Source: Burkholderia sp. NRF60-BP8
GTDB lineage: Bacteria > Pseudomonadota > Gammaproteobacteria > Burkholderiales > Burkholderiaceae
Direction: 5' to 3'
DNA length: 64,000 nt
NCBI RefSeq assembly: GCF_001522585.2
Contig: NZ_CP013373.1
Coordinates: 930,001 to 994,000 of the forward strand
The position numbers were made by a program, and so were the translations under genes. How positions within the stretch are numbered: position 1 is the first letter of the stretch; each line of letters starts with the position of its first letter. A model generated the notes under the pieces. The model saw nothing but the letters and a program-made list of their open reading frames with translations, was not told where the DNA came from and did no database searches. Of the stretch, positions 55,995-64,000 are shown piece after piece.

Positions 55995-57530
55995 ATGAAG
56001 CTGAGCTACAAGATTCCTCTCGCATTTGCCGTCGCGCTGTCACTGATGTTCTGTGGCGCGCTATATGGCATCCACATCCTCAACCGGTCGATCGATACGT
56101 TTGCCGAAGACGTGCAGACGAACGTCGGCAACGAACGGCTCGTGTCGGCCTCGCTCGTGCAATTCAAGCTGCAGGTGCAGGAATGGAAGGACACGCTGTT
56201 GCGCGGCAAGCAGCCCGAGAAGCTCGAGCGCTACTGGCAGGCATTCCAGACGCGCGAACGCGCGGTCGATTCGCTCGCCGCGCAGCTCGTCCGGCGGTTG
56301 CCGGCCGGCGAGAGCCGCTCGCTCGTCGAGCAGTTCATGCGCGAGCACGCGACGATGGGTGACGGCTACCGGCGTGGCTTCGACGCGTTCAAGGCCGCCG
56401 GTTTCGACCCGTCGGCCGGCGACGCCGCCGTCGCGGGCGTCGACCGCGAGCCCGCTGCGCTGCTTGAGCGGGCGGCACGGACGATCGCCGCGGAGAGTGC
56501 CGCCGTGTCGGCGAAGGCGAGCCGTGACGCGCAGCGGGCGACCGCCGTGAGCCTCGTGCTGATGCTGATTGTGCTCGGCGTCGCGATGGTCGGGGCGTTC
56601 CTGTTCAGTCGCGCGATCCTGCGCCCGCTCGATCGCGCAGTGGCGTGTGCCCAGGCCGTCGCCGGCGGCGACCTGACCCGCGACGTCGACGCGAGCGGCC
56701 GAGACGAGATCGCCCATCTGCTGCGGGCATTGCAGACGATGCAGACCAGCCTGTCTCGCGTCGTGCTCGAAGTGCGCACGCATGCCGAGGCCGTCGCAAC
56801 CGCGAGCGCGCAGATCGCCTCCGGCAATCACGACCTGTCGTCGCGGACCGAATCGCAGGCCGCGTCGCTCGAGGAGACAGCCGCGAGCATGGCGCAGTTG
56901 ACCGGCATCGTGCGTCAGTCGGCCGAGCACGCGCAACATGCGGCGCAACTGGCGCACGATGCATCGAACATCGCGTCGACCGGCGGCGGCGTGATGACGG
57001 ACGCCGTCCACACGATGAACGGCATTGCCGATAGCGCGACGAAAGTCGGTGAAATCATCGCGGTGATCGACGGCATCGCCTTCCAGACCAACATCCTTGC
57101 GCTGAACGCGGCGGTCGAAGCCGCGCGCGCCGGCGAGCAGGGGCGCGGCTTCGCCGTCGTCGCGGCGGAGGTGCGCACGCTCGCGCAGCGCAGCGCGTCG
57201 GCCGCGAAGGAGATCAAGGGACTCATCGAACAATCGACTCGGCGGGTCGACGAGGGTGCCGTGCTGATCGGCCGTGCGGGGGAATCGATTCACGAGATCG
57301 TGGACGCAGTGCAGCGCGTCACGACGATCGTCGGGGAAATCTCGTCCGCGTCGCAAGAGCAGAGCGGCGGCATCGATCAGGTGAACGTCGCGGTCACGCA
57401 GATGGACGAGGCGACCCAGCGCAACGCGGCGCTCGTCGAGCAGGCCGCGGCCGCGACTCACGCACTGGCCGAGCAGGCGAGCGCACTGCGGCACGCGGTG
57501 GCCGTGTTCAGGCTGCCGGAGATGGCGTGA
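55995..57530 (+). CDS. methyl-accepting chemotaxis protein
   Basis: A 511-residue chemoreceptor. Transmembrane 1 is near 8-28 and transmembrane 2 near 188-208, with a ~155-residue helical periplasmic sensor between them, of the four-helix-bundle kind. A HAMP domain (ILRPLDRAVACAQAVAGGDL) leads to the signalling hairpin, whose tip is IDGIAFQTNILALNAAVEAA followed by RAGEQGRGFAVVAAEVR. It signals to CheA/CheW; the ligand is unknown. No CheR-binding pentapeptide is seen at the C-terminus. Confidence 0.92.
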   Translation: MKLSYKIPLAFAVALSLMFCGALYGIHILNRSIDTFAEDVQTNVGNERLVSASLVQFKLQVQEWKDTLLRGKQPEKLERYWQAFQTRERAVDSLAAQLVRRLPAGESRSLVEQFMREHATMGDGYRRGFDAFKAAGFDPSAGDAAVAGVDREPAALLERAARTIAAESAAVSAKASRDAQRATAVSLVLMLIVLGVAMVGAFLFSRAILRPLDRAVACAQAVAGGDLTRDVDASGRDEIAHLLRALQTMQTSLSRVVLEVRTHAEAVATASAQIASGNHDLSSRTESQAASLEETAASMAQLTGIVRQSAEHAQHAAQLAHDASNIASTGGGVMTDAVHTMNGIADSATKVGEIIAVIDGIAFQTNILALNAAVEAARAGEQGRGFAVVAAEVRTLAQRSASAAKEIKGLIEQSTRRVDEGAVLIGRAGESIHEIVDAVQRVTTIVGEISSASQEQSGGIDQVNVAVTQMDEATQRNAALVEQAAAATHALAEQASALRHAVAVFRLPEMA

Positions 57531-57573
57531 CGGCAGGGCGGTCGCGCTGGCTTTCGCCGGCTCTCGCCGAGCA

Positions 57574-58734
57574 TCACGCCGCCGCCGGATACTGCGCCAG
57601 CACCCTGTCGCGAATCGACGGCTTGATGTTCGATTGCGCCATGTCGCCGCGATAGTGTGCGACCACGCGCGGGTTCATCACGCGATACCAGAGCGGCGGT
57701 ACGTACGCGAGCAGGATCATCGTCGCGTAGCCGGCCGGCAACTGCGGCGCATCGTCGAAGTGGCGCAGCGCCTGGTACGAGCGCGTCGGATTCGCGTGAT
57801 GGTCGGCGTGTCGCTGCAACTGGTACAGGAACAGGTTCGTGACGACGTGATTGCTGTTCCACGAATGCTGCGGCGTGCAGCGTTCGTAGCGGCCGCTCGG
57901 CAGTTTGCGACGACCGAGCCCGTAGTGTTCGACGTAGTTCACGACTTCGAGCAGCGACGCGCCGTAGACGGCCTGGATCACGAGGAACGGGATCGCGACC
58001 TTGCCGGCCATCGCGATCGCGATGCCCCACACGACCGCGGTCATCGCCCACGCGTGCAGTACTTCGTTGCGCCAGGTCCACGGCGAATGCCCGAGCCGTT
58101 CGAGGCGGGCCTTTTCGAGCCGCCACGCGGAGCGGATGCTGCCGGTCACCGTGCGCGGCAGGAATGCCCAGAACGACTCGCCGTAGCGCGCGCTCGCCGG
58201 ATCCTCGGCCGTCGCGACGCGCACGTGATGGCCGCGATTGTGCTCGACGTAGAAGTGGCCGTAAGCAACCGGCGCGAGCGTGATCTTCGCGAGCCAGCGT
58301 TCGAAGCGGTCGGTCTTGTGTCCGAGCTCGTGCGCGGTATTGATCGAGATGCCCGTCGCGGCGCCGAGCGACAGCGCGAAGCCGACGTAGTCGTACCACG
58401 CGAGCGCATGCGTGCCGACGATCCGCACGCACATGAAGAACGCGACGTATTCGACGAAAGTCGCGAGATAGACGATGTACCGGTAATAGCGCTCGCGTTC
58501 GAGATGCGGGACGACGGCTTCGGGTGGATTGTCGCGATCGTCGCCGATCAGCGTGTCGAGGATCGGGATCACGCCGAACGCGAACAGCGGGCCGAACCAC
58601 CAGAACACATGAAGGCCCGTCGACAGCGCGAGCTGCGCGGCGAGGATCGGCAGCGTGATCGTCAACGCGCCGAGCAGCCACAGGTAACGCTTGCCATCCG
58701 ACCAGCCCGAAGCCGGTCCGTCGGTCATTGCCAT
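57574..58734 (-). CDS. alkB: alkane 1-monooxygenase
   Basis: A 386-residue membrane di-iron enzyme with about six helices. The histidine boxes are INTAHELGHKTDRFE, VEHNRGHHVRVATAEDPASA and LQRHADHHANPTRSYQ, plus NYVEHYGL, all as in AlkB. It hydroxylates the terminal carbon of medium or long alkanes, taking electrons from rubredoxin and its reductase, which are not in the window. It is convergent with the chemoreceptor gene (43-bp gap); a link (alkane chemotaxis) is only speculation. Confidence 0.93.
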   Translation of the reverse strand: MAMTDGPASGWSDGKRYLWLLGALTITLPILAAQLALSTGLHVFWWFGPLFAFGVIPILDTLIGDDRDNPPEAVVPHLERERYYRYIVYLATFVEYVAFFMCVRIVGTHALAWYDYVGFALSLGAATGISINTAHELGHKTDRFERWLAKITLAPVAYGHFYVEHNRGHHVRVATAEDPASARYGESFWAFLPRTVTGSIRSAWRLEKARLERLGHSPWTWRNEVLHAWAMTAVVWGIAIAMAGKVAIPFLVIQAVYGASLLEVVNYVEHYGLGRRKLPSGRYERCTPQHSWNSNHVVTNLFLYQLQRHADHHANPTRSYQALRHFDDAPQLPAGYATMILLAYVPPLWYRVMNPRVVAHYRGDMAQSNIKPSIRDRVLAQYPAAA

Positions 58735-59393
58735 TGTCTCCCTCCAGTCGGCCGACCCGCGGGCGGCCGCAACATCGTTCGAATCCTCGTGGGCCGCGAC
58801 GCGCGCGGCAGCCGCCGGATCGCCGTCCGGTTCTGCCTGTTATACGACCGGTGCGCGCGCTTGCCAAACTCCGACGCTAGGCGTGTCGCTCCAAACGACG
58901 GGGTGCGTGCGACGTGCGCCGGGGAGGGCCCGACGCGCGCTGATTGAAACATGCCGACGACGGCGGATCGGCCCGCGGCGGCGATGTGTTCGTCGGATGA
59001 ATGACTCCGCAGGCGGCACGCACCGGCCGGTACGACGCGGTTACAACAAATGTTGCGTTGCAATACGGAAGTCGGCGAAGGAGGGGCGCAGCGGGCTTTT
59101 CGTTCGCTTATATTACGTAGCATTACGGTTGCGGCAATGCGACCCGACGCGGCTCGGGACGGCCGCGCGTCGCAAGGAGAACGACGCGAAGCGTCGGATC
59201 GCGAGATCGCGCTCATCGTCGGCCGGCCTGCGTCGATGCGCCGATGCTGCACCTGCACACCGAGCGGCGCATATTGCCGCGGATGACGTCTGCCGCCTTT
59301 CGATCCGCGCCGCCATTTGAAAATTACGATTTGACTCATGCCCCGCTTTCGGTTGAAGCTACTAGCTTGCTGTCCGAAGGGGGCTGTGCCTGC
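58735..59393. other. long intergenic region between alkB and GNAT gene
   Basis: About 660 bp with no gene I can defend. It is GC-rich near alkB and becomes AT-richer toward 59320-59390, probably holding the GNAT promoter. The alkB regulatory sites should lie in its left part; none is recognised. Confidence 0.45.
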
Positions 59394-59906
59394 ATGAGTT
59401 CGACCTTGACCGTTCGTCGTATCGCTGCCGATCAGGGCGGCGTGTATCGCGAACTCCGCGCCGCGTCGCTGCGTGAGCCCTACGCACCCGGCGAAGCGCC
59501 GGAGGCCGAATTGCTGACCGTCGAAACGGACGAGGCGTCGGCGATTGCCGCGCAGCGCGCCGTGTCCGACGAGTCGACGACTTTCCTGCTGTACACCGAA
59601 GGTCATCCGGCCGGCATGATCGGCGCGTATTTCGACAACACCCCCGAGCGGCGCGCGTTCGTCAGCGAATTGTGGGTCGCGCATGCGGTGCGTCACCTGC
59701 GCGGCGGCGTGCTGCTGCTGGAGACGGCCACCGCATGGCTCGCCGAGCGCGGCGCCACCGACGTCTACGCGTGGATCGCCGATGCGAACCGCAACGCGAT
59801 CCGCTTCTACGAGCGTGCCGGCTTCGGCAACACCGGCGAACACGCGCCGATCGCACGGATGCCCGGCGCGATGAAATCGCTGTTCGTGTCGCAGGTGAAG
59901 CACTGA
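59394..59906 (+). CDS. GNAT-family N-acetyltransferase
   Basis: A 170-residue acetyltransferase. The acetyl-CoA site is in RRAFVSELWVAHAVRHLRGG with VLLLETATAWLAERGATDVY, and the end of the fold is ADANRNAIRFYERAGFGNTG. Substrate unknown. The ATG at 59394 is chosen because the domain begins there (STLTVRRIAADQGGVYRELR); the frame is open further upstream without support. Confidence 0.85.
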   Translation: MSSTLTVRRIAADQGGVYRELRAASLREPYAPGEAPEAELLTVETDEASAIAAQRAVSDESTTFLLYTEGHPAGMIGAYFDNTPERRAFVSELWVAHAVRHLRGGVLLLETATAWLAERGATDVYAWIADANRNAIRFYERAGFGNTGEHAPIARMPGAMKSLFVSQVKH

Positions 59907-60074
59907 CGCGACCTCAAAAAGGCCACCGCGTGGCGCGATGACAGCCGGTCGCCCACCGGCCCGCCCGCTGGCCGGTGGCGCGTCCGCCCGGCTCGCCGCC
60001 ACGCCTCGTCCCAAAAATAATGGCCGCACGCGTGGACGCCTGTAAAATACGCAAAAAATTTTTGCAGAGTGTCC

Positions 60075-60857
60075 ATGTCGCTTAAAAAATCGCCATTCTT
60101 CGAGCTGCGCAGCGGATCGGTCGATACGTTGCTGTTCACCGTGAAGACGACCGATCTCGATGCGTTGCGTACCGAACTGGTCAAGCGCTTCGAAGCGACT
60201 CCCGAGTTTTTCGCCGACGATGTCGTCGCGATCGACGTCCGCCGCCTGGCTGACGGCGAACGCGTCGCGCTCGCGGACATCCGGCAGATGCTGAACGACG
60301 TGCGGATGCGTCCGGTGGGCGTCGTCGCACTGGCAACGCAGGGCTGGGCGGGGGAAGCCGGCCTGCCGTTGCTGGAGGCGCGCGATCGCCGCGCGCCGGC
60401 CAAACCTGCCGACGAAGCGGAACCGGCGGCCGTGCCAGCCGCCGAGACCGCCGCCGCTGCGGCAACCGCAGCGGCGCCCGAACAGTCGTCGGAGCCCGCG
60501 CCGACGCTCTCGCAGGCCGGCGGCCAGACGCTGGTGATCGACCGGCCGCTGCGTTCGGGGCAGCAGATTTACGCGAAAGGAGACCTCGTGGTGCTCGCGC
60601 CGGTCAGTCACGGCGCGGAAATCATCGCGGAAGGCAATATCCACATCTACGCGCCGTTGCGCGGCCGCGCGCTCGCGGGCGTGCACGGCAATCACGACGC
60701 GCGCATTTTCTGCACGTGTCTCGAACCGGAACTGATTTCGATCGCGGGTATCTATCGAACGACCGAGAACCCGCTGCCCGCCGACGTACTGGGCAAATCG
60801 GTGCAGATCCGGCTCGAAGAGGAAAAACTGATGATCGAACCGCTGCGCCTGACGTGA
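60075..60857 (+). CDS. minC: septum-site inhibitor MinC
   Basis: A 260-residue division inhibitor. The N-terminal FtsZ-binding domain ([40 protein letters not shown]) is joined by a long Ala/Pro-rich linker (about 115-145) to the C-terminal beta-helix: [58 protein letters not shown]. It blocks Z rings away from midcell with MinD. An A/T palindrome (GCAAAAAATTTTTGC) ends ten bases before the ATG. Heads minCDE. Confidence 0.95.
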   Translation: MSLKKSPFFELRSGSVDTLLFTVKTTDLDALRTELVKRFEATPEFFADDVVAIDVRRLADGERVALADIRQMLNDVRMRPVGVVALATQGWAGEAGLPLLEARDRRAPAKPADEAEPAAVPAAETAAAAATAAAPEQSSEPAPTLSQAGGQTLVIDRPLRSGQQIYAKGDLVVLAPVSHGAEIIAEGNIHIYAPLRGRALAGVHGNHDARIFCTCLEPELISIAGIYRTTENPLPADVLGKSVQIRLEEEKLMIEPLRLT

Positions 60858-60916
60858 TTCACGCGGTGCGCTCCGGATCGATCGGCTCTCATTGACGAAC
60901 ACAGGGTATTGGGTAA

Positions 60917-61732
60917 ATGGCAAAAATCATCGTGGTGACCTCGGGCAAGGGCGGCGTGGGCAAGACGACGACGAGCGCGAGCTTCGCGTCGGGCCTCGCG
61001 CTGCGCGGCCACAAGACGGCCGTGATCGACTTCGACGTCGGCCTGCGCAACCTCGATCTCATCATGGGCTGCGAGCGTCGCGTCGTGTACGACCTCGTGA
61101 ACGTGATCCAGGGCGAAGCGAACCTGAACCAGGCGCTGATCAAGGACAAGAAGTGCGAGAACCTGTTCATCCTGCCGGCGTCGCAGACGCGCGACAAGGA
61201 TGCGCTGACGCGCGACGGCGTCGAGAAGGTGCTGAACGACCTCGTCGCGATGGACTTCGAATACATCGTCTGCGATTCGCCGGCCGGTATCGAGGCGGGC
61301 GCGCTGCACGCGATGTACTTCGCGGACGAAGCGCTGATCGTCACGAACCCGGAAGTGTCGTCGGTACGCGACTCGGATCGCATTCTCGGCATCCTGTCGT
61401 CGAAGACGAAGCGCGCGACCGAAGGCAAGGAGCCGATCAAGGAACACCTGCTGATCACGCGTTACAGCCCGAAGCGCGTGAGCGAGGGCGAGATGCTGTC
61501 GCTCGAGGACATCAGCGAGATCCTGCGCATCAAGCTGATCGGCGTGGTGCCCGAGTCGGAGGCCGTGCTGCACGCATCGAACCAGGGTCTGCCGGCCGTG
61601 CACATCGACGGCACCGACGTCGCGGAAGCGTACAAGGACGTCGTCGCGCGCTTTCTCGGCGAGGACAAGCCGCTGCGCTTCACCGATTACCAGAAGCCGG
61701 GCCTGCTGCAGCGCCTCTTCGGCAGCAAGTAA
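60917..61732 (+). CDS. minD: septum-site ATPase MinD
   Basis: A 271-residue deviant Walker ATPase. AKIIVVTSGKGGVGKTTTSA has the P-loop, FDVGLRNLDLIMGCERRVVY and YIVCDSPAGIEAGALHAMYF follow, and the C-terminal amphipathic helix FLGEDKPLRFTDYQKPGLLQ with RLFG binds membrane. It carries MinC and oscillates with MinE. Confidence 0.97.
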   Translation: MAKIIVVTSGKGGVGKTTTSASFASGLALRGHKTAVIDFDVGLRNLDLIMGCERRVVYDLVNVIQGEANLNQALIKDKKCENLFILPASQTRDKDALTRDGVEKVLNDLVAMDFEYIVCDSPAGIEAGALHAMYFADEALIVTNPEVSSVRDSDRILGILSSKTKRATEGKEPIKEHLLITRYSPKRVSEGEMLSLEDISEILRIKLIGVVPESEAVLHASNQGLPAVHIDGTDVAEAYKDVVARFLGEDKPLRFTDYQKPGLLQRLFGSK

Positions 61733-61744
61733 CGGAGGCCGCCC

Positions 61745-61999
61745 ATGTCCATCCTTTCGTTTCTCCTCGGCGAGAAGAAGAAGTCCGCATCGGTCGCGAA
61801 GGAGCGCCTGCAGCTCATCATCGCGCACGAGCGGGTCGGCGGCCGGCCGCCGGCCGATTACCTGCCGGCGCTGCAGAAAGAGCTCGTCGCGGTCATCTCG
61901 AAGTACGTTCATATTTCCGACGATGACATTCGCGTGAGCCTCGAGCGCCAGGACGATCTCGAAGTCCTCGAAGTGAAGATCGAGATCCCGCAAGCCTGA
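61745..61999 (+). CDS. minE: cell-division topological factor MinE
   Basis: An 84-residue protein. [20 protein letters not shown] is the membrane/MinD-binding start, [20 protein letters not shown] the anti-MinCD part, and the C-terminal dimer domain follows ([20 protein letters not shown]). It starts 12 bp after minD with GGAGGCCGCCC upstream. Confidence 0.97.
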   Translation: MSILSFLLGEKKKSASVAKERLQLIIAHERVGGRPPADYLPALQKELVAVISKYVHISDDDIRVSLERQDDLEVLEVKIEIPQA

Positions 62000-62159
62000 C
62001 GCTTGCGCGCGTCCTTCCGCACGGCGGCGCCCGCCGCCGTGCGCGTCTTACGCTCTGTTGCACTTTCGGGCACGCCGTAACACGGCGCCTGTCGGCTGCA
62101 ATCGACCCTCCCGCATTGAACGAATACGCTCGCGTGACTTGTTCAACCCGGAGGTTGTG

Positions 62160-62561
62160 ATGGCCGTTTCTACCGTTTCACGTCGTATCGTTTCGCTCGC
62201 GCTGTTCGCCGCGGGCCTGTCAGCCGTCGTCGCACCGTTTGCCGCGCAGGCGGACGAGATTCTCGTCGGCGCGCCCGTGCTCGCGCCGCAGGGGCGCATG
62301 GTCATCGCGGAGCCGGTCGCCGTGCGCACCGAGGAAATCGTCGTCGTCGCGCCGAATGCGCCGCCGCCCGTGCGCTACGAGGTCGTACCGGCCACGCGCG
62401 TGGGCTACGTGTGGGAGCGCGGGCACTGGCACTGGGATCATGGCCGCTACGTATGGATCGGCGGCCACTGGGAAGCCGAGCGCGTGGGCATGCAATGGGT
62501 GCCGGGGCATTGGGACCAGCGCGGCCCGAACTGGTTCTGGACGCGCGGCCACTGGGCTTGA
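62160..62561 (+). CDS. secreted YxWxxG-repeat protein
   Basis: A 133-residue exported protein. The signal peptide is RRIVSLALFAAGLSAVVAPF with AAQA at its end. The C-terminal half repeats short aromatic units: VWERGHWHWDHGRYVWIGGH, then WVPGHWDQRG and WFWTRGHWA, the YxWxxGxW type common in Burkholderiales. Function unknown, perhaps envelope-associated. It is followed 12 bp later by a tiny lipoprotein gene, so the two are probably co-expressed. Confidence 0.75.
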   Translation: MAVSTVSRRIVSLALFAAGLSAVVAPFAAQADEILVGAPVLAPQGRMVIAEPVAVRTEEIVVVAPNAPPPVRYEVVPATRVGYVWERGHWHWDHGRYVWIGGHWEAERVGMQWVPGHWDQRGPNWFWTRGHWA

Positions 62562-62573
62562 CGGAGGCGCTCG

Positions 62574-62684
62574 ATGAAAAGAACCGCAATCGCCATCGTG
62601 CTCGTCGCGATCACGCTGGCCGGATGCATCGTCGTGCCGGCGCGGCCGGTCTACTACCGGCCGGCGCCCGTCGTGATCTACTGA
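62574..62684 (+). CDS. tiny lipoprotein (36 residues)
   Basis: ATG 62574 follows CGGAGGCGCTCG. The product is KRTAIAIVLVAITLAGCIVV, then PARPVYYRPAPVVIY. LAGC at residues 15-18 is a clear lipobox, so the mature peptide would be only about 19 residues, rich in Pro, Tyr and Val. Such micro-lipoproteins are easily missed. Its stop overlaps the stop of the convergent ClC gene by 7 bp. It probably belongs with the upstream YxWxxG protein. Confidence 0.6.
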   Translation: MKRTAIAIVLVAITLAGCIVVPARPVYYRPAPVVIY

Positions 62685-64000
62685 GCGTCGCGCGGGCCGT
62701 GCCGCTGCGCCGAACCGTTTGCGTCGGTCGCAGCCGGCCCGTCATCGTGCGGCGCCGGTGCATGCGCAGCCCTGTCGGCTGCTGCTGCGGTGGCCGGCTC
62801 GTTGCCGCCTTCGTCGCGCAGCGTGTCGAGCGGATCGGCGGGGGCGGCGTTCGCGTCCTGGGGTTCGGTCACGTCGGTCACGTTGCTCGCAGCGGCCGCT
62901 GCGGTTGCCGCAGCCGGCGCGGCCGCCGCGACCGGCGGCGCGAGATAGCGCTGCGCGAGCGTTTCGTAGAGCGGCGGCGCGAAAAAGCGCGAGACCCGGC
63001 TCGATACCAGTGCGGTCGCCATCAGCGAAATCACCAGCGCATGACCGTTGATCATTTCCATCACGATCACGAACGACGTGATCGGCGACTGCGTGACGGC
63101 GGCCAGATAACCGACCATCGCGAGCGCGATCAGCATCGGCAGGCTCATGTGGGTGAACACGGCATGCAGCAGATTGCCGAAGCCGGCGCCGATCGACAGC
63201 GACGGCGCGAAGATCCCGCCCGGAATGCCCGGCAGGTACGACGCGACCATCGACACCATCTTCAGGAACGGATAGAACACCGACAACTGCTGGCTGCCGT
63301 CGAGCAGGCCGCGCGCCTCGGCGTAGCCGCTGCCGAACGTCGTGCCGCCCGATACGAGGCCCACGACGGCGATCGCGAAGCCGCACAGTGCGGCGAACGC
63401 GACCGGCCGCTCGCGATACAGGCTCAGCAGTTGCGCGGGCAGCCAGCGCCCCGTATTGAGCAGCAGCCAGCAGAACAGCCCGCCCGCGATGCCCGTCACG
63501 ATCGCGGTGACCAGCACCGCGACCGCCAGCAGCTTCGGGAAATGGAGACCGGTGTCGATCGTGCCGAAATACGTGTAGTTGCCGTTCAGGCCGAGCGCGA
63601 CGACGCCGGCGAGGATGATCGCGGTGATCAGTACGCCGCTGGCGCGCGCGGAGAAGCTGCGGGTCAGCTCCTCGATCGCGAACACGATCCCGGCGAGCGG
63701 CGTATTGAACGCGGCCGACAGCCCGGCCGCCGCGCCGGCCAGCACCAGCTGGCGTTCGATCTGCGCGTTCGAGCGCGGGTAGAAGCGCCGCAGGTTGAAC
63801 ATCAGCGCTGCGCCGACCTGCACCGTCGGCCCTTCGCGGCCGATCGTGAAGCCGCCGAGGATGCCGAGGAGCGAGATCAGCACCTTGCCGAACAGGATGC
63901 GCAGCGTCAGCAGCCGGGCGCCGAATGCGCTCGGGCGCGCATGCAGCGTCGCGATCACCTGCGGGATGCCGCTGCCCTCGGCGCCGCGGAAGAAACGGCG
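62678..64000 (-). CDS. ClC-family chloride channel/transporter, partial
   Basis: The C-terminal ~440 residues of a ClC protein; the N-terminus lies past the right edge. Selectivity motifs are GSGIPQ (near the window end), GREGPTVQVGAA, and GIPGGIFAPSLSIGAGFGN. ITSFVIVMEMINGHALVISL near the end of the membrane part is also typical. After the membrane domain there is an Ala/Pro/Asp-rich tail of about 90 residues without CBS domains. It moves chloride, by channel or proton exchange; the gating-glutamate stretch GREGP is intact. Confidence 0.9.
   Translation of the reverse strand, partial: RRFFRGAEGSGIPQVIATLHARPSAFGARLLTLRILFGKVLISLLGILGGFTIGREGPTVQVGAALMFNLRRFYPRSNAQIERQLVLAGAAAGLSAAFNTPLAGIVFAIEELTRSFSARASGVLITAIILAGVVALGLNGNYTYFGTIDTGLHFPKLLAVAVLVTAIVTGIAGGLFCWLLLNTGRWLPAQLLSLYRERPVAFAALCGFAIAVVGLVSGGTTFGSGYAEARGLLDGSQQLSVFYPFLKMVSMVASYLPGIPGGIFAPSLSIGAGFGNLLHAVFTHMSLPMLIALAMVGYLAAVTQSPITSFVIVMEMINGHALVISLMATALVSSRVSRFFAPPLYETLAQRYLAPPVAAAAPAAATAAAAASNVTDVTEPQDANAAPADPLDTLRDEGGNEPATAAAADRAAHAPAPHDDGPAATDANGSAQRHGPRDAQ

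Noticed and set aside
57574-58734. Fatty-acid desaturase instead of AlkB
   Set aside because: Histidine-box spacing and the extra NYVEHYGL motif follow alkane monooxygenase; no desaturase-specific features.

Overview
The window looks like part of the main chromosome of a Burkholderia, most likely of the B. cepacia complex. The evidence is a very GC-rich backbone with G/C third codon positions, a glk-rpiR fusion next to pgl/zwf and a gtsABC-like sugar ABC operon, the hemL-ribD-ribE-ribB-ribH-nusB block, trxB/ftsK-lolA-rarA-serS in a row, and minCDE. Species is not claimed.

Bases 1 to about 7,900 differ from the rest: visibly lower GC, short orphan genes, large non-coding stretches and repeats. 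This is an accessory (defence-like) island cut by the left window edge. It holds the N-terminal part of an HNH endonuclease-type gene, a solitary QG/YADD reverse transcriptase preceded by two near-identical ~146-bp direct repeats, a small zinc-ribbon PD-(D/E)XK-like nuclease, two tiny overlapping antisense frames, a double-anchored membrane protein, a small gene pair split by an apparent -1 frameshift, a HEPN-like protein and a solitary ImmA/IrrE metalloprotease. Three diverged copies of a ~140-220-bp intergenic element (A, B, C) lie about 1.8 kb apart between these modules.

From 8.0 kb the backbone begins: a cupin, a tartrate dehydratase-like enolase-superfamily enzyme, LysE and SMR exporters; a LysR / MFS / CoA-transferase / methylmalonyl-CoA decarboxylase cluster (11.0-15.6 kb) that looks like uptake, activation and decarboxylation of a dicarboxylic acid; a split chromate transporter; a DeoR regulator divergent from a NudK-like hydrolase and an NDT-like protein; a sirtuin; crcB plus DUF190; ubiD; and a lytic transglycosylase behind a probable small RNA or attenuated leader.

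Bases 27-35 kb run leftwards and carry riboflavin synthesis (ribD, ribE, a RibBX-type ribB, ribH), nusB, hemL and an aminotransferase. Bases 37-46 kb form a glucose regulon: glk-rpiR, pgl and zwf read left; a sugar ABC transporter reads right; a 19-bp palindrome sits on a consensus promoter between them. Bases 46-56 kb carry a TRIC channel, an Smr protein, trxB, ftsK, lolA, rarA, a DUF2164 protein, serS and tRNA-Ser(CGA) with its promoter and terminator. Bases 56-64 kb carry a chemoreceptor, alkane monooxygenase, a GNAT, minCDE, two small envelope proteins and a ClC channel cut by the right edge.
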